A DNA stretch of 64,000 nt from positions 6,267-70,266 of the forward strand of contig CADEFQ010000009.1 in NCBI GenBank assembly GCA_902826635.1, given 5' to 3'. Shown piece by piece: positions 50,980-61,140 of this stretch. Both the position numbers and the translations under genes were made by a program. How positions within the stretch are numbered: position 1 is the first letter of the stretch; each line of letters begins with the position of its first letter. The notes below the pieces were generated by a model. It had not been told where the DNA came from. It made no database searches and was given only the letters and a program-made list of their open reading frames with translations. Source of the DNA: an uncultured Pseudomonadota bacterium (GTDB lineage: Bacteria > Pseudomonadota > Gammaproteobacteria > Steroidobacterales > Steroidobacteraceae).

Positions 50980-52421
50980 CCGACGCCGCCGACCTCGAGG
51001 CCCTGGTCGGGCGCAATTATCGGCACGGCTTCGTGACCGATATCGAATCGGACACCGTGCCGCCCGGGCTCGATGCCGATGTGATACGCATGATTTCGCG
51101 CAAGAAGCAGGAACCGCAGTTCCTGCTCGACTGGCGCCTGAAGGCGTTCCGGCACTGGCAGACGATGCGTGAGCCGCGCTGGGCGCACGTGCGTTTCAAG
51201 CCGATCGACTACCAGGACATTTCCTACTACTCCGCGCCGAAAGCGGACGCGAACGCACCGAAGAGCCTCGACGAGGTCGACCCGAAGCTCCTCGAGACCT
51301 ACGAAAAACTCGGCGTCCCACTGCACGAGCGGGCGCGACTCGCGGGCGTGGCGGTCGACGCGGTCTTCGACAGCGTATCGGTCGCGACCACGTTCAAGGA
51401 GAAACTCTCGAAGGCTGGGGTCATCTTCTGTTCGTTCTCGGATGCGGTACGCGACCACCCGCAGCTCGTGGAGCGCTATCTCGGCACGGTGGTGCCCTAC
51501 ACCGACAACTTCTTCGCCACGCTCAACTCGGCGGTCTTCACCGACGGCTCGTTCGTCTACGTGCCGAAGGGCGTGCGCTGCCCGATGGAGCTTTCGACTT
51601 ATTTTCGCATCAACGCAGCGAAGACCGGCCAGTTCGAACGCACTCTGATCATCGCCGACGACGACTCGCACGTCTCATATCTTGAAGGTTGCACCGCCCC
51701 AATGCGCGACGAGAACCAGCTGCACGCCGCCGTCGTGGAGCTCGTCGCGCTCGAGGGCGCGAAGATCAAATACTCGACCGTCCAGAACTGGTACCCGGGC
51801 GACGAGCGTGGCGTCGGCGGCATCTACAATTTCGTGACCAAGCGGGGCGACTGCCGCGGCCGCAATTCGCACATCTCCTGGACGCAGGTCGAGACCGGTT
51901 CGGCCATCACGTGGAAATACCCGAGCTGCGTGCTGCGCGGCGAGGGCTCGGTCGGTGAGTTTTACTCCGTCGCGACGGCAAACCACTATCAGCAGGCCGA
52001 TACGGGCACCAAGATGATCCACATCGGCGCGAATACGCGCAGCACGATCGTGTCGAAGGGCATTTCGGCCGGCCACGGACAGAACACGTACCGCGGGCTC
52101 GTGAAGATCCTGCCGGGCGCGCATGGCGCGCGCAATTTCACGCAATGCGATTCGCTGCTGATGGGCGGCCACTGCGGCGCCCATACCTTCCCGTATGTCG
52201 AGGTCAAGAATGCGACCGCGACCGTCGAACATGAGGCCAGCACCTCGAAGATCAGCGAGGACCAGCTGTTCTACTGCCTGCAGCGCGGCATCACGCAGGA
52301 AGACGCCGTCAACATGATCGTGAGTGGCTTCTGCAAGAGCGTCTTCAGGGAATTGCCGATGGAATTCGCGGTGGAGGCACAGAACCTCCTCGCAGTGACA
52401 CTTGAAGGAGCGGTGGGCTGA
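50976..52421 (+). CDS. sufB: Fe-S cluster scaffold SufB
   Basis: SufB is the scaffold of the SufBCD complex on which clusters are built. The 481-residue product has the characteristic long beta-helix, with [42 protein letters not shown] and [26 protein letters not shown], including cysteines implicated in sulfur transfer and assembly. It couples to the regulator gene by ATGA and is followed two bases later by sufC. Confidence 0.98.
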   Translation: MTDAADLEALVGRNYRHGFVTDIESDTVPPGLDADVIRMISRKKQEPQFLLDWRLKAFRHWQTMREPRWAHVRFKPIDYQDISYYSAPKADANAPKSLDEVDPKLLETYEKLGVPLHERARLAGVAVDAVFDSVSVATTFKEKLSKAGVIFCSFSDAVRDHPQLVERYLGTVVPYTDNFFATLNSAVFTDGSFVYVPKGVRCPMELSTYFRINAAKTGQFERTLIIADDDSHVSYLEGCTAPMRDENQLHAAVVELVALEGAKIKYSTVQNWYPGDERGVGGIYNFVTKRGDCRGRNSHISWTQVETGSAITWKYPSCVLRGEGSVGEFYSVATANHYQQADTGTKMIHIGANTRSTIVSKGISAGHGQNTYRGLVKILPGAHGARNFTQCDSLLMGGHCGAHTFPYVEVKNATATVEHEASTSKISEDQLFYCLQRGITQEDAVNMIVSGFCKSVFRELPMEFAVEAQNLLAVTLEGAVG

Positions 52422-52423
52422 TC

Positions 52424-53172
<749 letters not shown>

Positions 53173-53176
<4 letters not shown>

Positions 53177-54468
53177 ACGCACTCGCGCGCCTCGCCGCCG
53201 ATCACGCCGCAGTCATCGATTCGCTGCCGCCGGCGATCGCCGCCCACGCGGTGCGTCGTGCTGCGGTCGAAGCGATTGCAACGCGCGGCTTGCCCGGCGC
53301 TCGCGAGGAGAACTGGCGCTATGCCAACCTGAAGCCGCTCGACGTCGTGCGATTCGCGCCGCAACTCACGATCGATCCCGCGGCGCTCGAAAGCGCACGC
53401 AGCGTGCTGCCCGCTCCGATCGCCGGCTTCGATCGCTACGTGTTCGTCGATGGCCTCTTTGCCGGGGCTTTGTCCGCGGCGCCCGGCAGTGCGCGCGGTG
53501 TCACGGTCGGGACCCGGGCATCGCTCGACGCCGACTTCGGACTCGAGGGCGGCGACACGCGCTTCGGCGCACTCGTCGTGGCATTCGCTCCCGAGGCGTT
53601 GTCGATCGCAGCGACGGCCGGCGCCGAGCGGGGAATCGAAGTCCTGTGTGTCGCCACGGCGGCGGGTGCCGAGTCCGCGTCCTATCCCGCGTTGACTCTG
53701 CGCGCCGATGCCGGGTCCCGCCTCAGCGTCGTCGAACGACATGTCGGCGTCGAAGACCGCGCAACATTCTCGAATGCCGCGATCGACGTGCGGATCGGTC
53801 CCGGCGCGCAGGTCCGGCACGTTCGCGTGCAACAGCTCGGGGCGCAGGCCGTTCACTTCGAGACCCTGCGCGCGGTCGTCGGCGCCGACGCCGAATACGC
53901 GCTCGACACCATCGCGCTCGGCGCGCAGGCCGCGCGCACCACCCTGCACGCACGCCTCGCCGAGCGCGGCGCGCGCATCCGGTATGGCAGTTCGGTAGCC
54001 CTCGACGGCGCACAGGTGAACGATACCTATGCCGTCGTCGAGCACGCGGCGCCGGACACCGAAACGACCGAAGACTACCGCGGCATCGCCGCCGGGCGCG
54101 CTCGCGTGGCCTTCAATGGCCATATCGTCATGCGACCTCTCGCCGCGCGCTCCGCGTCGCGCCAGTCGCTCAGGAGCCTGCTCGCCGGACCCGGCGCCGA
54201 GGCCGATGTGCGCCCGCAACTCGAGATCTACACCGACGACGTGAAGGCGAGCCACGGCGCGACGGCCGGCAAACTGGACGGGGAGATGCTCTTCTACCTG
54301 CTGTCCCGCGGCATCGAGCCGCGCACCGCGAAGAGCCTCCTCAAGTGGGCGTTCCTGACCGAGCTGGTCGCGCGCATCGCGATTCCCGAGCTGCGGGGTG
54401 AGATCGAACGCGCGTTCGCCCGGCGTTTCTCGGGCGAAGACGCCGTTATCGCACGGGAGCTCGTGTGA
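53173..54468 (+). CDS. sufD: Fe-S assembly protein SufD
   Basis: SufD pairs with SufB and is needed for iron entry. The 431-residue product has an N-terminal helical part (GLPGAREENWRYANLKPLDVV), a beta-helix, and the conserved C-terminal QLEIYTDDVKASHGATAGKLDGEMLFYLLSRGI with RTAKSLLKWAF. GTG start at 53173 overlaps the sufC stop (GTGA). It shares one base with sufS. Confidence 0.97.
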
Positions 54469-55688
54469 TGACGTACGACGTCGCGCGCGTGCGCGCCGAT
54501 TTCCCGATCCTCGCGCGCAGCGTGAACGGGCGCCCGCTGGTCTATCTCGACAGCGCCGCCTCCGCGCAGCGACCACGCGCGGTGATCGACGCCGTGGACG
54601 CCTATGAAACGCATTCGCACGCGAACGTGCACCGGGGCGTGCACGCACTCAGCCAGGCGGCCACCGATGCCTTCGAGGGCGCGCGCGAGCGCGTGCGCCG
54701 CTTCCTGAACGCCCGCACCGCGAAGGAGATCATCTTCACGCGCGGCACGACCGAGGCGATCAATCTCGTCGCGAACTCCTGGGCGCGTCCGCGCCTCGGC
54801 CCCGGCGACGAGATCCTGGTCACCCGGCTCGAACACCACGCCAACATCGTGCCGTGGCAGATGGTGTGCGCCGCCACCGGCGCCACGCTGAAGGTCGCGC
54901 CGATCGACGGGCACGGCCAACTGCGCTTCGACGCGTACGAAGCGCTGCTGTCACCGCGCACGCGGCTCGTCGCCACCGCGCACATTTCAAACGCGCTCGG
55001 CACCATCCTGCCGGTCGCGCGCATCACGCAGGCCGCACACGCACGCGGCATCCCGGTCCTGCTCGACGGCGCACAGGCCGTGCCGCACGGCAGCGCCGAC
55101 GTCCAGGCGCTCGACTGCGATTTCTACGCGTTCTCGGCGCACAAACTCTATGGCCCGACCGGCATTGGCGTGCTGTACGGCCGCGAGGCGCTGCTGCGCG
55201 AGATGCCGCCGTGGCAAGGCGGCGGCGACATGATTCTCTCGGTGAGCTTCGAGGGCACCACGTACAACGACCTGCCGTGGAAGTTCGAGGCCGGCACGCC
55301 GAATATTTCGGGTGCGGTGGGCCTCGCGGCCGCAATCGACTACGTCGAGAGCCTCGGGCCGGCCGCCGTGCACCAGCACGAGCAGAATTTGCTCGCGAAG
55401 GCGACCGCGGCGGCGCTGGGCATCCCCGGCCTGCGAGTGATCGGTACGGCCGCGGACAAGGCCGCGGTGCTTTCATTCACGGTCGAAGGCATTCATCCAC
55501 ACGATCTCGGCACGATACTCGACCACGAAGGCGTCGCCATCCGCACGGGGCACCATTGCGCAATGCCGGTGATGGAATTTTTCGATGTGCCCGCCACCGC
55601 GCGCGCCTCGTTTGCCTGCTACAACGACGACGCCGACATCGATCGACTCATCGGCGCGCTGCACCAGGCGCGCGAGGTATTCGGCTGA
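54468..55688 (+). CDS. sufS: Cysteine desulfurase SufS
   Basis: SufS takes sulfur from cysteine as a persulfide. The 406-residue product is a group II desulfurase with PLP Lys226 (YAFSAHKLYGPTGIG) and the persulfide Cys364 (RTGHHCAMPVMEFF), the same numbering as E. coli SufS. THSHANVHRGVHALSQ and RLEHHANIVPWQ are further family motifs. ATG 54468 overlaps the sufD stop by one base; GTG 54465 is an alternative. Confidence 0.98.
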   Translation: MTYDVARVRADFPILARSVNGRPLVYLDSAASAQRPRAVIDAVDAYETHSHANVHRGVHALSQAATDAFEGARERVRRFLNARTAKEIIFTRGTTEAINLVANSWARPRLGPGDEILVTRLEHHANIVPWQMVCAATGATLKVAPIDGHGQLRFDAYEALLSPRTRLVATAHISNALGTILPVARITQAAHARGIPVLLDGAQAVPHGSADVQALDCDFYAFSAHKLYGPTGIGVLYGREALLREMPPWQGGGDMILSVSFEGTTYNDLPWKFEAGTPNISGAVGLAAAIDYVESLGPAAVHQHEQNLLAKATAAALGIPGLRVIGTAADKAAVLSFTVEGIHPHDLGTILDHEGVAIRTGHHCAMPVMEFFDVPATARASFACYNDDADIDRLIGALHQAREVFG

Positions 55689-56131
55689 TGGACCTGAAGG
55701 AGCTTTACCGCGACGTGATCCTCGATCACAACAAGCGACCCCGGAATTTCGGCCCGCTTGCTCCGGTCGACGCAAGCGCCGATGGGCACAACCCGCTTTG
55801 CGGCGATCGCCTCACGGTGTACCTGCAGCTCGATGGGGACCGCATCCGCGATGTGCATTTCGACGGCAGGGGATGCGCGATCTCGGTGGCCTCGGCGTCG
55901 CTGATGACGGAGGCAGTCAAGGGCAAGGACCGCGGCGCCGTCGCGCGGCTGTTCGACGAAGTGCACGGTACGCTCACCGGCGAGTGTGCCGAACCGCCCG
56001 CCTCGCTCGGAAAGCTCGCGGCGCTCGCGGGAGTGCGCGAGTTCCCGGCGCGCGTCAAGTGCGCGAGCCTTTGCTGGCATACGCTCAACGCCGCGCTGGC
56101 GCACGAGTGCAAGCCGGTGACGACGGAGTAA
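55688..56131 (+). CDS. sufU: SufU-like zinc-dependent sulfurtransferase
   Basis: The 147-residue product is the SUF-type NifU-like protein that accepts sulfur from SufS. Ligand residues are visible: Cys38 and Asp40 (HNPLCGD), Cys63 (GRGCAISVAS) and Cys125 and Cys129 (VKCASLCWHTL). The insertion before the last Cys marks SufU rather than IscU. No SufE gene is present in the operon, so SufU is the likely SufS partner. Confidence 0.95.
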   Translation: MDLKELYRDVILDHNKRPRNFGPLAPVDASADGHNPLCGDRLTVYLQLDGDRIRDVHFDGRGCAISVASASLMTEAVKGKDRGAVARLFDEVHGTLTGECAEPPASLGKLAALAGVREFPARVKCASLCWHTLNAALAHECKPVTTE

Positions 56132-56134
56132 GTG

Positions 56135-56686
56135 ATGCGCACGCACCAGAACCAGCCCTTCGTCGTCCAGCGGGAGACCAAAGCGGTCATGGTACCCGCG
56201 GGCATCGACGTCACGCTGAAGCCCGGCCAGGCCGGTTACATCACGCAGGCGCTCGGCGGCAGCTTCACGCTCTACATCGACGGCAACCTCTTCCGGCTAG
56301 CGGGCGAAAACGCCGACGCGATCGGGCAGGAGATCGTCAAGCCGCCCGAACTCGCGCCCGATGCGACGCTCGAGGACCTGAAAGCGCTGATCTGGGCGCA
56401 GATGGCGACCTGCTACGACCCCGAGATCCCGATCAACATCGTCGATCTCGGCCTCGTCTACGCCTGCGACGTGACGACCAACGGCGACGGTACCCACGAC
56501 GTCGACGTCAAGATGACACTGACCGCGCCGGGCTGCGGCATGGGCGAGGTGCTGGTGGAGGACGTCAAGGAAAAGGTCGGGATCATCCCGACCATCCGCG
56601 AGGCCCTCGTCGAACTCGTCTTCGACCCCCCGTGGAACCAGTCCATGATGTCGGAAGCCGCACGCCTGCAAACCGGCATGTTCTAG
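56135..56686 (+). CDS. sufT: SufT-type DUF59 Fe-S maturation protein
   Basis: The 183-residue product contains the MIP18/DUF59 domain (ATCYDPEIPINIVDLGLVY; TLTAPGCGMGEVL; VELVFDPPWNQSMMSEAAR) preceded by an SufT-specific N-terminal domain (about 1-75). SufT helps mature Fe-S proteins when demand is high. GGAG at 56125-56128 supports ATG 56135; a GTG one codon earlier is possible. Last gene of the SUF operon. Confidence 0.93.
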   Translation: MRTHQNQPFVVQRETKAVMVPAGIDVTLKPGQAGYITQALGGSFTLYIDGNLFRLAGENADAIGQEIVKPPELAPDATLEDLKALIWAQMATCYDPEIPINIVDLGLVYACDVTTNGDGTHDVDVKMTLTAPGCGMGEVLVEDVKEKVGIIPTIREALVELVFDPPWNQSMMSEAARLQTGMF

Positions 56687-56689
56687 AAT
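56684..56689 (+). promoter_or_regulatory. -10-like element between sufT and sixA
   Basis: TAGAAT overlaps the sufT stop codon and ends six bases before an ATG (56696) that opens a 10-codon frame. No Shine-Dalgarno is present. May give sixA its own promoter. Confidence 0.4.
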
Positions 56690-56695
56690 CGGGGC

Positions 56696-56728
56696 ATGAG
56701 CGCCCCCCGCGCCGGGATCCCGGGATGA
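56696..56728 (+). CDS. Possible 10-codon leader ORF coupled to sixA
   Basis: The frame encodes MSAPRAGIPG and ends in TGA at 56726-56728, overlapping the ATG of sixA (56725) in an ATGA junction. sixA itself has no Shine-Dalgarno, so translation could reach it by coupling from this mini-ORF. The frame is short and its reality rests on geometry alone. Confidence 0.35.
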   Translation: MSAPRAGIPG

Positions 56729-57231
56729 AGCGCCTGACTCTCGTCCGGCATGGCCAGGCCGAGTGGAAGGCGGCGTCGGTAGCGGATTTCGACCGCCCCC
56801 TCACCCGACGCGGGCTCGCCGAGGCCGCCGACATGGCGCGTCGCCTGCGCGTACAGGACTTCGCAGCGCCCGACCTCGTGCTGACGAGCCCGGCCGTGCG
56901 CGCGGCGCAGACGGCCGAGGTTTTCGCGCGCGAGCTTGCGCTCGCGAGTCGCCTCGTAAAACGGGTCGATGCGCTTTACCTGGCGCCACCCGATGAGCTG
57001 CAAGACGCCATCCGAAGCACCGGCGCACGCGTCGGGCACCTGCTGGTCGTGGGCCACAATCCGGGGGTCAGCGAGTTCGCACAGCAGGTCGCGCCCGGTG
57101 CCGCGATCGAAAGCTTCGCGACGGGCGCCAGCTGCACGCTCATTTTCAATACCGAAGCGTGGCAGACCCTTGGAACCGCCTCGGAGGCGAAGTACGACGC
57201 GCCTGGCCGATTCTTCGACCTGTGGCATTGA
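56725..57231 (+). CDS. sixA: SixA-type phosphohistidine phosphatase
   Basis: The 168-residue product is a small histidine phosphatase: catalytic RHG with His9 (TLVRHGQAEW), LTRRGLAEAADMARRL, SPAVRAAQTAEVFA and the second His in VVGHNPGVSEFA. SixA dephosphorylates histidine phosphocarriers in E. coli. It follows sufT by 38 bases and precedes typA. Confidence 0.9.
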   Translation: MKRLTLVRHGQAEWKAASVADFDRPLTRRGLAEAADMARRLRVQDFAAPDLVLTSPAVRAAQTAEVFARELALASRLVKRVDALYLAPPDELQDAIRSTGARVGHLLVVGHNPGVSEFAQQVAPGAAIESFATGASCTLIFNTEAWQTLGTASEAKYDAPGRFFDLWH

Positions 57232-57306
57232 CGGGCGCCAGCACGAAGCGCGGCCGGAATATGCTATCCTCCGCGACCTTTTTTGCCCCCAATGGCCCGA
57301 ACCCGC

Positions 57307-59124
57307 ATGCGCCCGCTTCGCAACATCGCGATCATCGCCCACGTCGATCACGGCAAGACCACGCTCGTCGACAAGCTGCTGCACCAGGCCGGCACGTTCG
57401 CCGCGCACCAGCACATCGCAGAGCGCGTGATGGACTCGAACGACATCGAGCGTGAGCGCGGCATCACGATCCTCGCGAAGAACACCGCGGTCGACTTCGG
57501 CGACACGCACATCAACATCGTCGACACGCCCGGGCACGCCGACTTCGGCGGCGAAGTCGAACGTGTCATGTCGATGGTCGACGGCGTACTGCTGCTGGTC
57601 GATGCGGTCGAAGGGCCGATGCCCCAGACGCGCTTCGTGACCCGCAAGGCGCTCGCGCTCGGCTTGAAGCCGATCGTGGTCGTCAACAAGGTCGACCGCC
57701 CGGCTGCGCGGCCCGACTGGGTCGTCAACCAGACCTTCGATCTCTTCGACAAGCTCGGCGCCACCGACGAGCAGCTCGACTTCCCCGTCGTCTATGCGTC
57801 GGCCCTGAACGGCTGGGCGACGCTCGACCACGCGACGCAGGGCGTCGACATGCGCCCGCTGTTCGACACGATCCTGAAGCATGTTCCGGCCCCGAGCGGC
57901 GATCCCGCGGAGCCGCTGCAGCTGCAGATCTCCGCGCTCGACTATTCGAGCTTCGTCGGCCGCATCGGCATTGGCCGCATCCGGCGCGGAACCCTGCACG
58001 CCGGCGACGACGTGATGCTGCTCAACGCCGATGCCACACCGAAGCGTGCGCGCGTGAACCAGATCTTCGGCTTCCGTGGCCTCGAGCGCGTGCCGATGGA
58101 ATCGGCGGGCGCCGGCGAGATCGTGCTCGTCAACGGCATCGACGAAATCGGCATCGGCGTCACGCTCGCGGACGTGGAGCGCCCGGAGGCCCTGCCGGCG
58201 CTGCGCGTCGACGAGCCCACGCTGACGATGAACTTCCGCGTCAACAATTCGCCGCTCGCGGGCACCGAGGGAAAGTTCGTCACGAGCCGCCAGATCCGCG
58301 ACCGCCTGCACAAGGAACTGCTGACCAATGTCGCGCTGCGCGTCTCGGACACGGAGGACACCGACGTGTTCCTCGTTTCCGGTCGCGGCGAGCTGCACCT
58401 GACGATCCTGGTCGAGAACATGCGCCGCGAAGGCTTCGAGCTCGCGGTCTCGCGACCGCGCGTGGTCGTGCGCGACGTGGGCGGCGTGCGACACGAACCT
58501 TACGAGGTGCTGACGGTCGACGTCGACGAATCGCACCAGGGCGCAGCCATGGAGGCGCTCGGTACCCGTCGAGGCGAGCTGCAGGACATGGCGGCGGATG
58601 GCCGCGGTCGCGTGCGCCTCGATTACCGCATTCCGGCGCGCGGCCTGATTGGCTTCCAGGGCGAGTTCCTGCGCCTGACGCGCGGCACCGGCCTCATGAG
58701 CCACGTCTTCGACGATTTCGCGCCGATGAAGGAAGACGTGCCGGCACGCCGCAGCGGAGTGCTGATTTCGGCCGAAGCGGGCACGGCGGTCGCGTATGCG
58801 CTCTGGAAGCTGCAGGAACGCGGTCGCATGTTCGTCACGCCGGGCGAGAAAATCTACGAAGGCATGATCATCGGCGTGCACAGCCGCGAAAACGACCTCG
58901 TCGTGAATCCGGCGAAGACCAAGCAGCTGACGAACATCCGCGCCGCCGGCAAGGATGACGCGATCCTGCTCACGCCTCCGATCGAGCTCACGCTCGAATC
59001 GGCTGTCGAGTTCATCGACGACGACGAACTCGTCGAAGTGACGCCGCAGTCGATTCGCCTTCGCAAGCGTTCGCTCAAGGAGAGCGACCGGCGGCGCGCC
59101 TCGCGCACCGGGGACGCGGCATAA
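57307..59124 (+). CDS. typA: Ribosome-associated GTPase TypA/BipA
   Basis: TypA/BipA is a translational GTPase involved in ribosome assembly and stress adaptation. The 605-residue product (E. coli 607) has G1 [10 protein letters not shown]2 RERGITI, G3 DTPGHADF and G4 VNKVDRP, then EF-G-like domains and the family-specific C-terminal domain ([38 protein letters not shown]). ATG 57292 is an alternative start adding five residues. An extended -10-like TGCTATCCT lies at 57262-57270. Confidence 0.97.
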   Translation: MRPLRNIAIIAHVDHGKTTLVDKLLHQAGTFAAHQHIAERVMDSNDIERERGITILAKNTAVDFGDTHINIVDTPGHADFGGEVERVMSMVDGVLLLVDAVEGPMPQTRFVTRKALALGLKPIVVVNKVDRPAARPDWVVNQTFDLFDKLGATDEQLDFPVVYASALNGWATLDHATQGVDMRPLFDTILKHVPAPSGDPAEPLQLQISALDYSSFVGRIGIGRIRRGTLHAGDDVMLLNADATPKRARVNQIFGFRGLERVPMESAGAGEIVLVNGIDEIGIGVTLADVERPEALPALRVDEPTLTMNFRVNNSPLAGTEGKFVTSRQIRDRLHKELLTNVALRVSDTEDTDVFLVSGRGELHLTILVENMRREGFELAVSRPRVVVRDVGGVRHEPYEVLTVDVDESHQGAAMEALGTRRGELQDMAADGRGRVRLDYRIPARGLIGFQGEFLRLTRGTGLMSHVFDDFAPMKEDVPARRSGVLISAEAGTAVAYALWKLQERGRMFVTPGEKIYEGMIIGVHSRENDLVVNPAKTKQLTNIRAAGKDDAILLTPPIELTLESAVEFIDDDELVEVTPQSIRLRKRSLKESDRRRASRTGDAA

Positions 59125-59182
59125 TCAACGGATAATACTTGGCACGGCACCATGGCCCCGCGCTAGCATCGATGGTCAGGCC

Positions 59183-60457
59183 ATGAACAAGTACGTCAGA
59201 TTGTTGGTTTTGTGGGCCGGGCTCGCCGCACCGGCGATCTTCTCACCGGCCCATGCGGCTGCACCGACCGTCGAAGAACGCCTCCAGGCGCTCGAGGCGG
59301 GCTATGCGCAGCTGAAGGCGGAAAACGAGCGCTTGCGCGAGTTGCTGGCGGCGCAGACGCGCAGCGCTACGTCCACGGCTACACCCGCCGTCGCGGCGAC
59401 GCCCGCGCCTTCGACTGCCGACCGCGCCGTTGCGCTCGCCGCAGCCGGCGACGAGACGAAACTCACACTCGGCGGCTTCATCCAGGGCCAGTACGAGAAT
59501 GGTGGCGCGGGGGACCAGCGCTTCACCGGTATCAACGACCGCTTCTTCTTCCGCCGGGCGCGGCTTTCCGTCACGGGCAGCTTCGCCGAGAACTTCGACT
59601 TCCGCGTCGAGGCGGACTTCGGCGCCAATTCGCTCGGTGCGGGCACCGGCATCCGCGCGAGCGCGAACGAGATCTATGTCAACTGGAACAGGTATCCGGC
59701 GGCCAACCTTCGCGTCGGTTACCTGAAGCCCGCCTTCGGCGGCGACCAGCTCTGGAGCGACACGACGACCCACACGATCGAGCGGCCGCTCGCGAGCGAT
59801 CGCATCGCAGATGGCCGCCAGCCCGGGCTCGGCGTCTACGGCAGCTTCCTCGACAAGCGCCTCGGCTACATCGTGACCGCGGGCCATGGCAACGGCTCGA
59901 ATTCGAGCCAGAACGACGACGATCGTTTCCTCGCTGCCGCGCGCCTCTTCGGCACGTTGTTCGACTCGCCGGCCGCGGGCCGCCTGGTCGGCGCCGTCAA
60001 CGTGATGCGCTCGGAGGATACGCTGACCTCGAAGCCCGGCTTCGGCTTCGACATGGTCCCGGGCGGCGTGGCTGACGGTCTCTTCCGCGGCAAGCGCGAG
60101 GGCTGGGGTGCCGACGCGCAGTGGTCGCTCGGGCGCATCCACCTCGGCGGCGAGCTGCTGCGCGAGCGCTTCGAGCCAGACAATGCGCTTCCGTCCCGCG
60201 CGTTCGACGCGCAGGGCTGGCAGCTGACGGCCGCCTACATGGTCGTGCCGCGACGTCTGCAGGCCGTGCTGCGACGCGAAGTGTTCGACCCGAATCTCGA
60301 CGTTTCAGGCGACGCCACAGAGAACTGGCTCGCGGGCCTCAATTTCCTGGTCAAAGGCGACGACATCAAGCTGATGATCAACTATCTCTTCGGCGACGCG
60401 CCCGGCCTGCCGGACGACTCGGGCCGGCTGCTCGCGCGCGTGCAGATCGTGTACTAG
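59183..60457 (+). CDS. OprP/OprO-like outer-membrane porin with N-terminal coiled coil
   Basis: The 424-residue product begins with a signal peptide (LLVLWAGLAAPAIFSPAHA), then a short coiled coil (TVEERLQALEAGYAQLKAENERLRELL) typical of trimeric porins tethered to peptidoglycan, an Ala/Thr linker, and a beta-barrel (LTLGGFIQGQYENGGAGDQRF; FFRRARLSVTGSFAENFDFRVEADFG) ending in an aromatic residue (VQIVY), the BAM recognition feature. It resembles phosphate-selective porins; selectivity cannot be judged. It lies 8 bases before a two-component system, which may regulate it. Confidence 0.9.
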   Translation: MNKYVRLLVLWAGLAAPAIFSPAHAAAPTVEERLQALEAGYAQLKAENERLRELLAAQTRSATSTATPAVAATPAPSTADRAVALAAAGDETKLTLGGFIQGQYENGGAGDQRFTGINDRFFFRRARLSVTGSFAENFDFRVEADFGANSLGAGTGIRASANEIYVNWNRYPAANLRVGYLKPAFGGDQLWSDTTTHTIERPLASDRIADGRQPGLGVYGSFLDKRLGYIVTAGHGNGSNSSQNDDDRFLAAARLFGTLFDSPAAGRLVGAVNVMRSEDTLTSKPGFGFDMVPGGVADGLFRGKREGWGADAQWSLGRIHLGGELLRERFEPDNALPSRAFDAQGWQLTAAYMVVPRRLQAVLRREVFDPNLDVSGDATENWLAGLNFLVKGDDIKLMINYLFGDAPGLPDDSGRLLARVQIVY

Positions 60458-60465
60458 GCGGGCCC

Positions 60466-61140
60466 ATGCGCGTCCTTTACGTCGAGGATTCGCCGCGACT
60501 GCTGCGCAGCGTCGCCGCCGCCCTCGAGCGTACGGGCTACGCGGTCGACACGGCGAGCGACGGCGAGGAAGGACTCTGGATGGCCGGGTCCGCCGCCTAC
60601 GACGCGTTGATACTCGACATCATGCTGCCGAAGCTCGACGGCCTCACCGTGCTGCGCCGCCTGCGCGAGGCGGGCAACAGCGCGCATGTCCTGCTGCTCA
60701 CGGCGCGCGATACGGTCGCCGAGCGGGTCGAGGGGCTGCGCACCGGCGCGGACGATTATCTCGTGAAACCCTTCGCGCTCGAGGAACTGCTCGCGCGCGT
60801 CGAGGCGCTCTGTCGCCGCACCTACGGCGCCAAGCAGAACCTGATCAATGTGGGCGACATGATCGTCGACACGGGCCAGCGCACGGTCACGCGCGCCGGG
60901 TGTCCCGTCGACCTGACCGCGCGTGAGTACAACCTCGTGGAATATCTCGCACGGCGGTGCGGCGAGGTCGTCACACGCGCTGATATCGAGGAGCACATCT
61001 ACAACGGCGAGAGCCCAACGAGCAACGCGGTCGACTCTGCGATCTGCATCGTGCGGCGCAAGCTCGCCATCGACAATCCCGCGCCACTGATCCACACCCG
61101 CCGCGGCCTCGGCTACGTGCTCGATCCGACGGACGCATGA
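60466..61140 (+). CDS. OmpR/PhoB-family response regulator
   Basis: The 224-residue product has a receiver domain with phosphoacceptor Asp51 (LILDIMLPKLDG), the acidic pair near residues 7-8 (YVEDSP), Thr79 (LLTARD) and Lys101 (YLVKPF). The winged-helix output domain follows (LTAREYNLVEYLARRCGEVVTR; AICIVRRKLAIDNPAPLIHTRRGLGYVL). Its stop overlaps the sensor kinase start (ATGA). Targets may include the adjacent porin. Confidence 0.95.
   Translation: MRVLYVEDSPRLLRSVAAALERTGYAVDTASDGEEGLWMAGSAAYDALILDIMLPKLDGLTVLRRLREAGNSAHVLLLTARDTVAERVEGLRTGADDYLVKPFALEELLARVEALCRRTYGAKQNLINVGDMIVDTGQRTVTRAGCPVDLTAREYNLVEYLARRCGEVVTRADIEEHIYNGESPTSNAVDSAICIVRRKLAIDNPAPLIHTRRGLGYVLDPTDA

Noticed and set aside
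57228..57270. TTGACG as -35 of a typA promoter
   Set aside because: The distance to the TATCCT element (57265) is 31 bp, too long for a sigma-70 promoter; only the extended -10 remains credible.
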